64,000 nt of DNA from Serinus canaria (lineage: Eukaryota; Chordata; Aves; Passeriformes; Fringillidae), in the NCBI RefSeq assembly GCF_022539315.1, contig NC_066313.1, positions 31,843,059-31,907,058 of the forward strand, read 5' to 3'. Both the position numbers and the translations under genes were made by a program. The first letter of the stretch is position 1; the number at the start of each line of letters is the position of its first letter. Below are positions 11,469 through 22,043 of the stretch, piece by piece. The notes under the pieces were generated by a model that saw only the letters and a program-made list of their open reading frames with translations, ran no database searches and was not told the origin of the DNA.

Positions 11469-14137
11469 GTGTGTAGTCACCATCCTAAATGAACTCAACA
11501 GTCAAGTGATGAATGGACAAAAAGACAGTTACCTAATCAAGGAGAATAATGTGAAGCCTAGCAAATAGCATGTCAGTGGCAGGAAGAATTTTGTTTGTTT
11601 CCAGGTAAGTACAAGAGACACAAGTAACACACTAAATTGAAGGTCTAGGGAGGGCAGTGATAAAACGGTTTAGAATCAGCCATTGAGGGGGAGGGTAGTA
11701 GAAACCTGGACCATACCAATCTGGACAAAAAAATTGAAAGGAAATATCCTCATGATGTTGGCCTTGGCTTTTAGAGTTGCCCTTTCTGGCTGTAGGTAGA
11801 AAGAATAGCAATAACAATTCTGATGGCATAATCCTTTTTAACTTTTCCTGTTTCCCTTCCAAAGGCTAAAAAGGTATAATGGGTTGGAATTTCTCTAGGT
11901 GGAGTACTCCATACAATGTTTGTCCTAGCAATGCTAAACAAAGTCCTCATCTCAGTGTTTGGGAGCAGTGGGAAGGGAGGCATTCTAGGAAAGTCAGCTC
12001 CACCTTTTTCTGTTCTGGCAGTATCAAGCTCTGTATGGGAGACTGTTGTGGCTCACACCGGGGCATAATTTATTTACCTGTGACCCAGAAAGGCAAGGTG
12101 AAAATTCAGCCCATTTCTCATGCTGTCCTTTCCAAGATCCTTAAATGATAGAAATACTGTGCTTGCAATGTAGACTTGTCTCAGAGGTTTAAGAAATTAT
12201 ACCTCTTGTTCTGCTGGATGTCAACAATAATCTGGTTAAGACTTGACATTGTAAGACAGTTTTCCTAAATAGACAGCTACAACATCAATCCTCAGAAAAG
12301 CTTTTGCAGCTTGCTGGAGGAGCATTCACAAATTTGACATGAAGTTGGTGGTGCTGTGTGGGGACTCAAGGCATTCTGAGGATGGAGGAGTCTGTTCCCT
12401 TTGATGAATCTATTTTCGGAAGAATGGGACACCTTGAATTTCTTCCAGCTGTAAAAATTATTCTGAAAAATATACCATCAATTAAAAGGAAATGAAAATT
12501 TCTTTTATTAAAGTGAAAAACTTAAGAAATAAGTGTGTTTGAAAGTGGATACACAGACGTGAAATACAGTGTGTAGCTCGGTACTTATAGTTACACTTCA
12601 CAAGGTTTTCATTTAGCTATAAAACTGTCTCAGTACTTCACACTTCTGCAAGATAAGTTGTTACCTCTACTCAAGATGCTGGCTGCTATTTTAGGAATGC
12701 TGTTGTCCTTTAGGAATCCTTCTGCACTTGAATCACAGGGCATTCATGGAAATTGCTAAGAGGTGATTTAAAAATAAATAAAAGGATGTTCTTTACATGC
12801 TTCTGGAATTTGTTGTTGCAGAAGGTGGGGGAGCCAGGTAGCATCAGCAGGTCCAAAAGAAGCTTAGTCAAATTCACGGTCAGAACATCCATGATCAAAA
12901 GTAGGAAATAGGAAGGCATGGCTATCCAATGCTTACAGTTGTTGCAGGGAATATAAGGGAAAAGGACTGCAGAAGGTGGCCCAGTTCACATGCTATCACT
13001 CAATGGCATCTTCTATTGGCACTTCTGGGGAGAGAGTACCAGGCCAGGCAGACTCATTGCCTGGGTCGTTACCCTCTTGTTTCAAGTATCTGGACATCTT
13101 CTAAAGATGAAAGCAAGGTCTCTGTGTATACTTGATATTTAACTTCCCTGTAAGGAGTTAATTTACACACTGAAGATGAAGTCATCCATGAAAACAGGAA
13201 TGATGGCTTTAAATTTTAGTTGTAAAACTTTGTAGCAAGACATTGGGAACCATATTTTATGCAAACATAATAAAAGCAACTAGAAAGAATCTTCTTCTTC
13301 TCCCCACTCTTGAAATTTCAAAACTCCCCCAAAATTACAAGTGAGACTACCAAGTAAGTGGGAAGACATCTCATTTCTTCTTACTGCATTGCTACACTTA
13401 ATAAAATAGGATGGAATTTAGCTCTCAGTCATCTTTAAGCTGACAAGTGCGAATTCAGATAAATTCTGGAGGAAGTACTTCAGCTGATAAACAGATAGGA
13501 ACTTTCAGACAGTATGCTTCAGGAGAAACTAATTTCAACCCAGTGCAAAAATCTACTGCTGGGAGTTTCATTTTAATCAGTCATTTTCTTCTTGTTTTTA
13601 TTTGCACAGCCGTTCTGAACAAATTGAATAGTATTTTTTTATCCTTTAGTGCTACCACTTCCACTGTAAAGGGGAATTCAATTTTGCAGTGATAACTTCA
13701 AGAATACACAGATAAGAAACTTGAAGGAAGTGGGTGTGGGGCAGAAAGACCACCGGGCAGGAATGGAGAATACTGAGAAAATAGAGAAAAAGGAGAAATT
13801 TTCAGCTGCATTTTACACGCTGAACCTAGGCATTTTTCTCCAATCTACAGTCTTTAGCCAGACAGAAAGTAGTGAGCTTTGCTAATTTCATTGCTTGGTT
13901 GTTTTAGAGAGATGCATTGACATTTTCTGTGTGGATAAGCAGGACTAGACAGCTTGTGGAGAGAGATAACGTAAGCGCTGAGCTCTGTTGAACCTCAGCA
14001 GCTCTCTAATCTTTCAGGTTTTAATCTCAACTCATTGTCCAAACTCTATCTCTCTAATGGCCAGAGTAAACCCAGATTTAGATAAAGAAATGCATGGGTT
14101 CAACTGAAACTCTGGTGGAGGCTGGATGCTGTGTTCT
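11469..14137. other. Unassigned non-coding sequence
   Basis: No gene or named repeat was recognised. Frames at 11879-12148 (89 codons) and 13447-13692 (81 codons) carry no recognisable domain and lack evidence of coding use. Confidence 0.55.
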
Positions 14138-14220
14138 GAGGTGGAAAGAGCATGAGCCTTAGCCAGGCAGACGGGGACGTTTAAACTCTGCAGCCATCAC
14201 TGCGGCGAACGTGTGACACA
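14138..14220 (+). repeat. MIR-like SINE fragment, 5' head
   Basis: The order GGTGGAAAGAGCATGAGCC, then a CCAGGCAGAC segment, a TTTAAACTCTGC segment, and finally CATCACTG...GTGTGAC follows the tRNA-derived head and adjoining core of MIR SINEs. In MIR the matching pieces are GTGGTTAAGAGCA, GTTCAAATCC and CTGTGTGACC. The B-box is degraded. MIR copies in birds are very old and diverged, so the assignment is by pattern. It keeps three CpGs in a short space, unusual for such an old neutral repeat. Confidence 0.55.
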
Positions 14221-17200
14221 CAGTAGTGGTGGCTGAGGATGGATGGCTTGTGGCACAGAATAAGCACAGACGAGAGGGCAGCTGCCTGGGGTCAGCTATC
14301 TTGGCATCTCCTCATCAGAGATGGCCAGCAGCAACTTCCTTGGGATGAGGATACAGAGACAGAGGCGGTACAACAAGAAATGCCAGAACAGTCCTTTGCA
14401 GTTTCGGGACAGCTGAGCCAGACCTGTTGTCTGAGCTCATTAGCTCTCAGTGTATTGTTATTTTATGACTTCATCCACTCATCCTCTCTATGCACACACA
14501 GCCACTTGCAGCAGGGAATTTCAGAGATGAACTAAGTATTTTCTTGCTTTGTTTGCTATGAAGTTACCAGCAACCTTAACTTGAAGGTTTTAGGTACTGT
14601 ATGGGTGCAGACAGTGGAAAATTATTGCCTAGAAGCCCTTTGTGTATCCCACAAGACTTTATACAGCCTTTATACAACTCTTTTTATACAACTCTCTATT
14701 TCCACTGTTTTTTCCCTGTAGAGCTACATCCTGTTCAGTCCACTCTCATGTGCAATCTGCATCCCACCATTGATTACATGTGCCACTGTTCACTTGGCCT
14801 TTTCTAGGAGCATTATGCCCTTGAAACAGAGACTAGAACTGCAAGCAGAGGTTAAGATGCAGGCACACCAGCACTTTGCACAGTGATTTGATGATTTTTT
14901 TCTGTTTTATTCTCTTTCATAACAATTTTTAACATTCAGTTTGCATTTTTTACTAGAGCTGGGCACTGAGTTCAATAAAGCTATGTATTATAACCTCAAG
15001 ATTCCATTTCTGTGTAACAGCAGTTATCTCAGAACCCATAGTTTTATATGTGAAGTTTGGATTGTTTTTCCCCATGCATGTCATTTTACATTTATCTTTT
15101 CTGAATTTTATCTGCCACTTAATCACCAAGTCTTTTAGTGTCTAACAATCTTTCTGCAATTCTCTACACAAGTTCTCACTTTTAACTCTATGATTTGACT
15201 TAGACTTCCCACTACTATGGCACACCCACACTTATTCTTACATCCTAGGAATAAAACACCCACTCTGATCAGGTTGAGGTGAATAATTGAGGTGACTTGT
15301 GTTACCATTTTCAGTCTAGATTTTAAATATTTGTCTGCTTGTCTATACCTGAAAAGTTTTGCACCATTGGAAAGTTACACAAGTAGTGTTGCTCCCAGAA
15401 AAGAGTGAAAGAGGAAGTAAGTGAGACAGAGAGAATTCAGTTATCAGGAATATCAATATGATTACCTATAGAGCTGTAGAAGATAACCCAGACAATAGCT
15501 TTCACAATAGCCTCCCAAAATAGCTATTTTCATGCCATTAAACCTGAATTCGTTGCATAGGCTCTGCATACTTATAGCCTAAACTAGTTCAATATTACCA
15601 TTTCTGTTCTGACAGAGCTAAGGACTCAGTAAGATGCAAGGTCCATCCCTGAAGGATTACAGACCAATACACTGATTTCAGAAATTTTTTGAGGACATGT
15701 GTAAATCTAGTTACTCCGCTGAGCTCTTCTCTAAATATGTCTGGAGGGTCTGGACTAGGAAGTAAATCACAGCCCCTAGTTAGCATTGCCCAGTTATCTT
15801 TCCCCAGCTCCTAAAATTCTCCCTAGGATTAAAAAAGCAAAACAAAACAAAGCACCCAAAAAACAACCCCAAAACGAACAAACAAATAAACAAAACCATC
15901 AACCAAAAGTCAACAACATCACAGAAAAAATTACTCTTTTAAGGTGTAATCTTAAATTCATAAGTGCATCTAAACAGATGGCAGCAAGAAAAAGTTTTAA
16001 TAGCCTCTTGCCATCACAGTCTCCAGTTCTGCCACATTTGCTGAGTGCTTAGTGACATTAGAGTAGCTCCAAACTACCTTAAGATGCTCTTTAATTAAGC
16101 CACAAGAAAGCAAACAAATAAGCAAACAAAAAGCAGCTTGACAACAAGCCATTCATGGTTTGAGAAATGCAGCTAAATTGCATGTAATGCTTTATTGCTT
16201 TGAGGGAAAACATTTGGCTTCAGAAGTTGGAAATGTATTATTCTGTAAATCTTCTCATTAATTACATTTCATTCTGAATTCAAAGCCAGGCCAGCATCAA
16301 TTCATTTCACTCAATTGCATCACCCCTGTAATGTTATTCTTCACTTTTACTTTCAATCTGGCTCTGACTGATAACATTTTGAGATCAATAAAAAGGCAGA
16401 GGCTGTTACCAAAAATAATGGTATGTTATAAAGCTGCTGTAGTCCAGCAATTAAGGGCATTTTATTACATAATAAAGCCATTGCTATTTTTTTCACTGAA
16501 GCCACAAAACATTAATTCAGACAATAACTTACACATGGTATATTATTGATGGGGCAAAAATGCATTAGTTTATATCAAGTTCAAAAATCATATATCTCTT
16601 AATATATTAAAATCAGAGTCTTCAGGAGGCTACAATGAGATCTTTCCTAATTGAGACAAAATGTATGCATAGCATTGACTAGATCCACTTGTCAGAGTGG
16701 TGCTTCCTGAACCGGGTGGTATATTAAAAAAAAGGTAGAAACCACATTCTGTTCTATAAAACTGACCAGCACTGCCTTAAACAGCATGACTAAAAGTTTA
16801 TTCTCCCTGCTACTATCTAGGCTGAGAAATGTATTCAGGGGAGAGGTTATCAGTGGCAGGAGTTTGTTTCTGTTTTTAGGTGCACATTTCTCTCACTTCA
16901 CGTTATAGACTGACAAGTGAACAAATGCACCTGGCATTGGGAGCAGAAAAAGAATCTCTGTGTCCTGAACAGATCCCTGCACAGTTTAGCCTTTCCCAAA
17001 AAGAAATGCTTCTTGAGCAGGGGAACAATAGATGTATGATATAAAATTGTGCTCTGTCTGGGAAGTGGAGCACTTCTGGATGCTCCAATGACATTTTAGA
17101 TAAACTGTGTAGAGATCATAGCCATGCAGATTTCTTCTGAGGTTGATTCACATCCAGTATGAAGCCTGGAAGAGCACAGAGGATTTGAGAGAGCAGTATA

Positions 17201-17784
17201 TTCTTCCTGAAGCCTTCTGAGGAGTGAAAGTTGTGGCTAAGAGCATATTTCAAGGATGGATTTAAAAATTTAGGAATTCAAATTTATATTTGGGTCTTTA
17301 GCACATCTAAGTATGTGTTCATAGCTGCCACCAATGATAGCTACTGCTTTGGTTGGATATGAGTTGTCAGCATTAAAATCCAGCTTTGTAACAGTAACTG
17401 TTAAAAGCAAACAAGAATTCTGGAAAAATAGTCATGCTCCAGACCTTTATTAATCACAAAACTTTGCTGCAGATATTTATCCATCACAAAAGTTTTGGGG
17501 AATTCTTTTCCTAGCGATAGGATAAGTGAAAACCTTGCTGCAGAGTGTCTGCTTCTGAATTAGATCCTCAAAGGTAATTTTTAGAGACAGGCTGCTGAGT
17601 GAGATGGAGGACTGGCCTGATTCACTGGGACTCTTTCTCTGTTTCAAAAGCTAGAACTATCCTCAGCTCATTAGAGAGTTATTTGCATCTGTCAAAGATC
17701 CATGCTGGCTTAAAGACAAAGAACTCATAGTCTGGGAGAATTTTTTTTCCATTCTAAATTATTCTATAGACCTTCACCATGATC
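14221..17784. other. Unassigned non-coding sequence with A/C-rich simple stretches
   Basis: No gene was recognised. 15829-15905 is an A-rich stretch built from AAACA- and AACAA-like units, and 16105-16130 is a smaller similar one. 16250-16560 is A/T-rich with several TAAT/ATTA motifs and could be a conserved non-coding element, but that cannot be judged from one genome. Confidence 0.55.
15829..15905. repeat. A-rich low-complexity tract, (AAACA)-like
   Basis: About 75 bases consist nearly only of A and C on the plus strand, in irregular AAAC/AACA units. The Lys/Gln/Asn-rich open frame across it is a product of this composition. Confidence 0.8.
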
Positions 17785-17925
17785 TTTGTCAGGTCACAAA
17801 TTAGACCTCGTTTCCTCAGCCCTTGTCCCTTTTGAATATGATGATAGCACTTACTTACCTCACAGGACTGCAGTAGATCTTCATAGCCCAGAATCTGCAA
17901 AGCACCAACAGTATAAAAGTGAGAA
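17785..17925 (+). repeat. MIR-like SINE fragment, core to 3' region
   Basis: Successive pieces match MIR in order: AGGTCACAAATTAGACC, then TTTCCTCAG, then AATATGATGATAGCACTTAC followed by CTACCTCACAGG-like text, and finally CTGCAAAGCACC with AGTATAAAAG. In MIR these correspond to the gap before CTCAGTTTCCTCATCTG, the GATAATAGTACCTACCTCACAGGG core, and AAAGCGCTT with the A-rich tail. This is the best MIR candidate in the window. The head of the element is missing or too diverged to see. Confidence 0.65.
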
Positions 17926-19449
17926 TCCACAGGGGGAAAAAGGCTGTCATCAGGCACCTTTCAAATTAAACCAGATGGGGCAAATGAAAAGATGAAGGAC
18001 CAAAAAGCAACACTTTCCTGGCTCACAAGGTCATGGCCAAAGTGATCAATGTCATTGTAGTTTCCAGCAGCCTGCCCAGGGTATGAATGCATAAGAGGAG
18101 CCAACACACAGATTTGTGAAATCCCTGGAAAACATGAGTCCTATAAATCCCTGTTTCAGAAGGAAAGAAAATTTACTCTGTCTACTCCTGTAACAAAACA
18201 TTCCAGTTCCTTTCTAAACTGTTGTTAAAGCAGTTAAAGTCAGAAGTAAAAAGCAAATAAATAAAAAGGATATTATCTCTGAAAACAAATAGATCATGGA
18301 AGTATACAGGGATAATATTGCTGAGTTGACCATCATTTTTATTACTGGATGTCAAGCTCTTTGTTAATAACTGTCTGTGGTTGTGGGATTCCCTGTCAGA
18401 GGGCCATAGGTATCACAAAATCTCAGGCACTGGGAAGAGGGATTGAGGATATGGAGTTCAAAATTCCCTTATCAGTCATGCATTTCTTCATGGTGTGGCA
18501 GTTTGTTTTTGATTTGGTTTTTTTTCCATATTCCCCCATTTCACCAAAGTCAGCTTTGAAATCACTTAAGCTCCTAAAACGTCCCTAGGTTAAGGGGGAG
18601 AGGCACTGTCTATGCCACCATGGACAGGGTACCAATCTTCTCCATTAAATGAAAGAAAGAGAAAAAATGCAATAATCAAGGTATCTGAAGGACAGGAGTA
18701 AAGTCAAGTTTCTTAGAATTGGAATTTTGTCCAAAAATATCTGAGAAGAGACTTCTGCAAAGAGGGATTGACCTTGCAGCCTACTCTCGTGCAGGGCATG
18801 CATAGGGCAAAATGACAGGGACTTGGAGAACTGCTTCAAAGAAGCAATTCACAGAGAAAAAGAGAAAAGCGAGAGCTGGTAGCCATAAAATAAGTTGTGC
18901 CCACAACCCACACTTGAAAAGGAGACCCACAAAATCAGCAGGACAGAGGAGTCTGTGACTGGTGCCCCTCAGGGGCAGAGACCTGTGTTTGAAGGGATCT
19001 TACCAGCCAGCTGCTCTGCCACTGGCTCTGAAACTGGATCTGTAAAGGTACAAGTGACCATGGAAACTCACTCCTTATGGTCACATGTGGATTGACTGAG
19101 CAGGGATTCTTCTGGCCCTGTGCAGTGAGACCAAGCCCTGCACCATGACCAGAGTGAGATCATCTTCTGCTTTTAATGTGGAATGAAAAGGGGTCCTTGT
19201 TCTCCTCAGAGAGAGCCATAACTTCTCATTACTTTCACAGTCACACACTGCAGTCACACAGGCTGCAATCAAGGAGCTCAAGTGTCTCATCTCAAAGCAT
19301 CACATCAAAGGGGAAAGGGATAAAACCAAGGCCACTAGAGATAAGGCTGGGGGTAGCACACCACTGTTAGAGGGATGGTGTCCTAGCAAGGTCCCTCGTT
19401 CTCCTATCTCACTCTCCCACAGGTATATGCAAGGAAAGAGCTGCTGTAG
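17926..19449. other. Unassigned sequence, higher GC at 18895-19440
   Basis: No gene was recognised. From about 18895 to 19440 the composition is less A/T-rich than its surroundings and adjoins the CR1 fragment at 19450. It holds short frames on both strands (60-80 codons) without domain similarity I can name. It could be diverged internal retroelement sequence. Confidence 0.45.
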
Positions 19450-19600
19450 GGTTGTGGCACCACCCCTGGAAGTAATTAAAAGTTGTGTAGGTGTGACACT
19501 TAGGGCCATGGTTTAGTGGTGAGCCTGGCAGTGCTGGGTTAATGGTTGAACTTAATGATGTCATATGTCTTTTTTAACCTAAAGGATTCTATGATTCTAT
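19450..19600 (+). mobile_element. CR1 LINE, 3' end fragment
   Basis: The sequence follows the CR1 3' untranslated region: CACCCCTGGAAG, then GACACTTAGGGCCATGGTTT, GTGGTGAGCCTGGCAGTGCT and GGGTTAATGGTTG. It closes with the CR1 tail GATTCTATGATTCTAT at about 19585-19600. About 150 bases are retained, typical of heavily 5'-truncated CR1. CR1 is a non-LTR retrotransposon that inserts by target-primed reverse transcription and leaves such tails. Confidence 0.9.
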
Positions 19601-21390
19601 ACTGTAAAGGAATTTCCATCTTGATTTTAAGAAGCACTGACCTGTCATAGAGTCACAGCTTGGCTGTCTGCAAAAAAAAAAAAAAGAAAAATTATCTGAT
19701 TTCTAAGCAACTGTGCTAACCTTGCTACATTATGGGAAAGGCTGTGCCTGTTTGGTGCCTGTTGGCAAGACTAATTGTCATCATTGCCAGTTAGGTCTTC
19801 CTTCTTCCAGAAATAGTCCAGGTCTGGGCATTCCAAAGTTTCACTACTCTATGCAATGAGTTATCTGCCTTGCAGAGTGGAAATAGCCAAGAACACTAGG
19901 AAAGGATGAAGAGCATGGCAGAAGAAGGATCCAGAGACCCATGTGAATAATGTGTTGAAGGCACACCTATATCCTATGGGAAGTCTGATGACTTCAGACT
20001 ACTGGATGTGGAAGTGCCATTGGGAGAGTCTGACTGCTGTTGTGGATTGTATTTTTAACTGTGTGTCTCTGCTATTTGTGATCCCCAAAGTTTTATTTTA
20101 TTTCTTTAACCTCTGTCTTGTCTTTATCTCTGCCTAATCTTACAATTTTTCCTAAAATATAGCTTGTTATTTCTAAATCTCATTTTAGCAATGATTGCTT
20201 TTTGTTCCTAGAGTTTTAGATATAGGGGAATATTAATTTGTGCATCTGATCATTGGATAGCTCTAGTCAATATTGGGACTCAATTTGACTGAACCAATAA
20301 CAAACTAAAGGCTGCAACCTTCATCTGCCTCAGGCATAACCCAAGAATGATTGATTTCCAGTGGGCCCTTTGCAAATGTGAAATTAATCAGCACAATTTC
20401 TTTTGAGGTAAGCTTGCTCTTTGAAGGATGATCAGGTATTCATTTGATAAACTCTTTAATCCTTGTCTGCAATTTTTCATGAAGATTGTGTCACAGCATG
20501 AGAAAAATGGTGGACCCTGCAATGACAGTGGGACACACACATTCAAGAGGGGACATGAGAAAGAAGTACACCTGCTTACTTCAGCTTCCATGATTGGAAA
20601 CATGTTGAGATTTAGTTTTGTAAATAATTATTATTTCTCTCATGCATTATTGGAAACAACATCTGGAATTCAATTCTCTGGCTAATAAGGAGCCACAGGG
20701 GATCTATCACACTGTGATGTTTTCTTTGAGGAAATGTGAAAAGGATTTTAGATAATAGATTCATCCAAGAGTTCAAAATCATTTGATCTTTTATAAATAG
20801 CAAAATATGATAAATTATTCCATTACCTGCCTCACTAACACTTTGGTGAAAATAAGGTTTGGCATGGTGTCTTTTTTGTCTACAACTGGAGAACACAGAA
20901 CCCGATAAAACAGCAGAAGAAAATTTAAAAAACATGTAAGTTATGGAAATGGATAAGAAGGTGTTCTCTTGATAAGGCTTTAACTTCTAAATTTCTCACA
21001 GCCTCTTTTTCAATAACCATACTTTTCAAAAATGCTAGTGGTACCTTTTGCCTGATGACAAAAACCTAATAGGGCACATCAATAAGAATTATTATATACA
21101 AAAATACAGCAAAAAACTGCAATTCCAAATGGAGAGATAATGTTCCTTGCCCTTCTCAAATACTTTCTGATTATACCAGCATACAGTACAGGGAAGTTTT
21201 GGTTTCAGTAGCAATCCTTTACAGTTATATGCTCATTTGGGGTTAATTTGAGTAGCACTCATGAAAGTATAAAAATGGGATAGAATTCTGCAGATCACAG
21301 TGAAGTCACCATATTGATACCTTATACATCGATATGAAAAATTAGTGTTTAAAGATTGAATAATGATACAAACAGATCATGCTGGATTGT
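19601..21390. other. Unassigned non-coding sequence
   Basis: An A-run sits at 19672-19685. Otherwise no gene or named repeat was recognised. Frames at 20428-20685 and 20612-20935 overlap on opposite strands without domain signatures. Confidence 0.55.
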
Positions 21391-21496
21391 GGAATGGAAT
21401 GGTATGGAATGGAATAGAATAGAATAGAATAGAATAGAATAGAATAGAATAGAATAGAATAGAATAGAATAGAATAGAATAGAATAGAATAGAATA
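21391..21496. repeat. (AGAAT)n pentanucleotide microsatellite grown from a CR1 tail
   Basis: Units GGAAT/GGTAT at 21391-21411 lead into about 17 near-perfect AGAAT units up to 21495. The tract abuts the 3' end of a minus-strand CR1 fragment, and AGAAT is the reverse complement of part of the CR1 tail ATTCTATGA. The likely history is slippage in the CR1 tail. Reading it backwards gives a Tyr-Ser-Ile-Leu-Phe repeat frame, which is an artefact. Confidence 0.95.
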
Positions 21497-21545
21497 TTTC
21501 AGTTGGAAGGGACCTACAGTGGTCATCCAGTCCAAGTGTGATGGG
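21497..21545 (-). mobile_element. CR1 LINE, 3' end fragment
   Basis: Directly after the microsatellite comes TTTCAGTTGGAAGGGACC, then a CATCCAGTCCAA segment. This is the reverse complement of the end of avian CR1. Only about 50 bases are recognisable. Confidence 0.8.
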
Positions 21546-21920
21546 AAATCAAGATGGCTCATTTGGCAAGCACAATGTCATTGACATAATCTTAAACTTG
21601 GATGAAGGTTACAGGCCAGCTATTTAAACTGTTTCACTTAAGACTTCTAAGCAGCTAGGATGGAAAAAAACTCAGGCTAAACAATTAACATAGATAATAA
21701 TGTAATCATGGTAAATATTGAAAAGAGTTGTAAAGTTAACTTGACATAATTGTGGATCCTGGTGATTATGAAATTAGAAAATAAAATTCTGTGACAGAAA
21801 ATAAAAACTTTTATATTCCTTCTCCAAACACATTGAAATCTGGAAGGAACACTTAACCTTCCTCTCTGTCAGCTGGGATTTGCTTATGAACACAATTTCT
21901 TTATTTCTTTCCTTTTATTA

Positions 21921-22043
21921 ATCATAGAATCATAGAAACATGGAACACCTTGGGTTGGAAGGGAATCTTTAGAGGCCATCTAGTCCAACTCCCCTATAAT
22001 TAGCAGAAATGTTTTTCACTAGGTCAGGTTACTTGGAGACCCA
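21921..22043 (-). mobile_element. CR1 LINE, 3' end fragment
   Basis: The fragment opens with ATCATAGAATCATAGAA, the reversed CR1 tail, then GGGTTGGAAGGGA, GGCCATCTAGTCCAACTCCC and CACTAGGTCAGGTTAC. These landmarks appear in the same order as in avian CR1 3' ends read in reverse. It lies 380 bases from the previous CR1 piece in the same orientation but carries its own tail, so it is a separate insertion. Confidence 0.9.

Noticed and set aside
21377..21562. Open frame with a repeated Tyr-Ser-Ile-Leu-Phe pattern
   Set aside because: It is the reverse translation of the AGAAT microsatellite.
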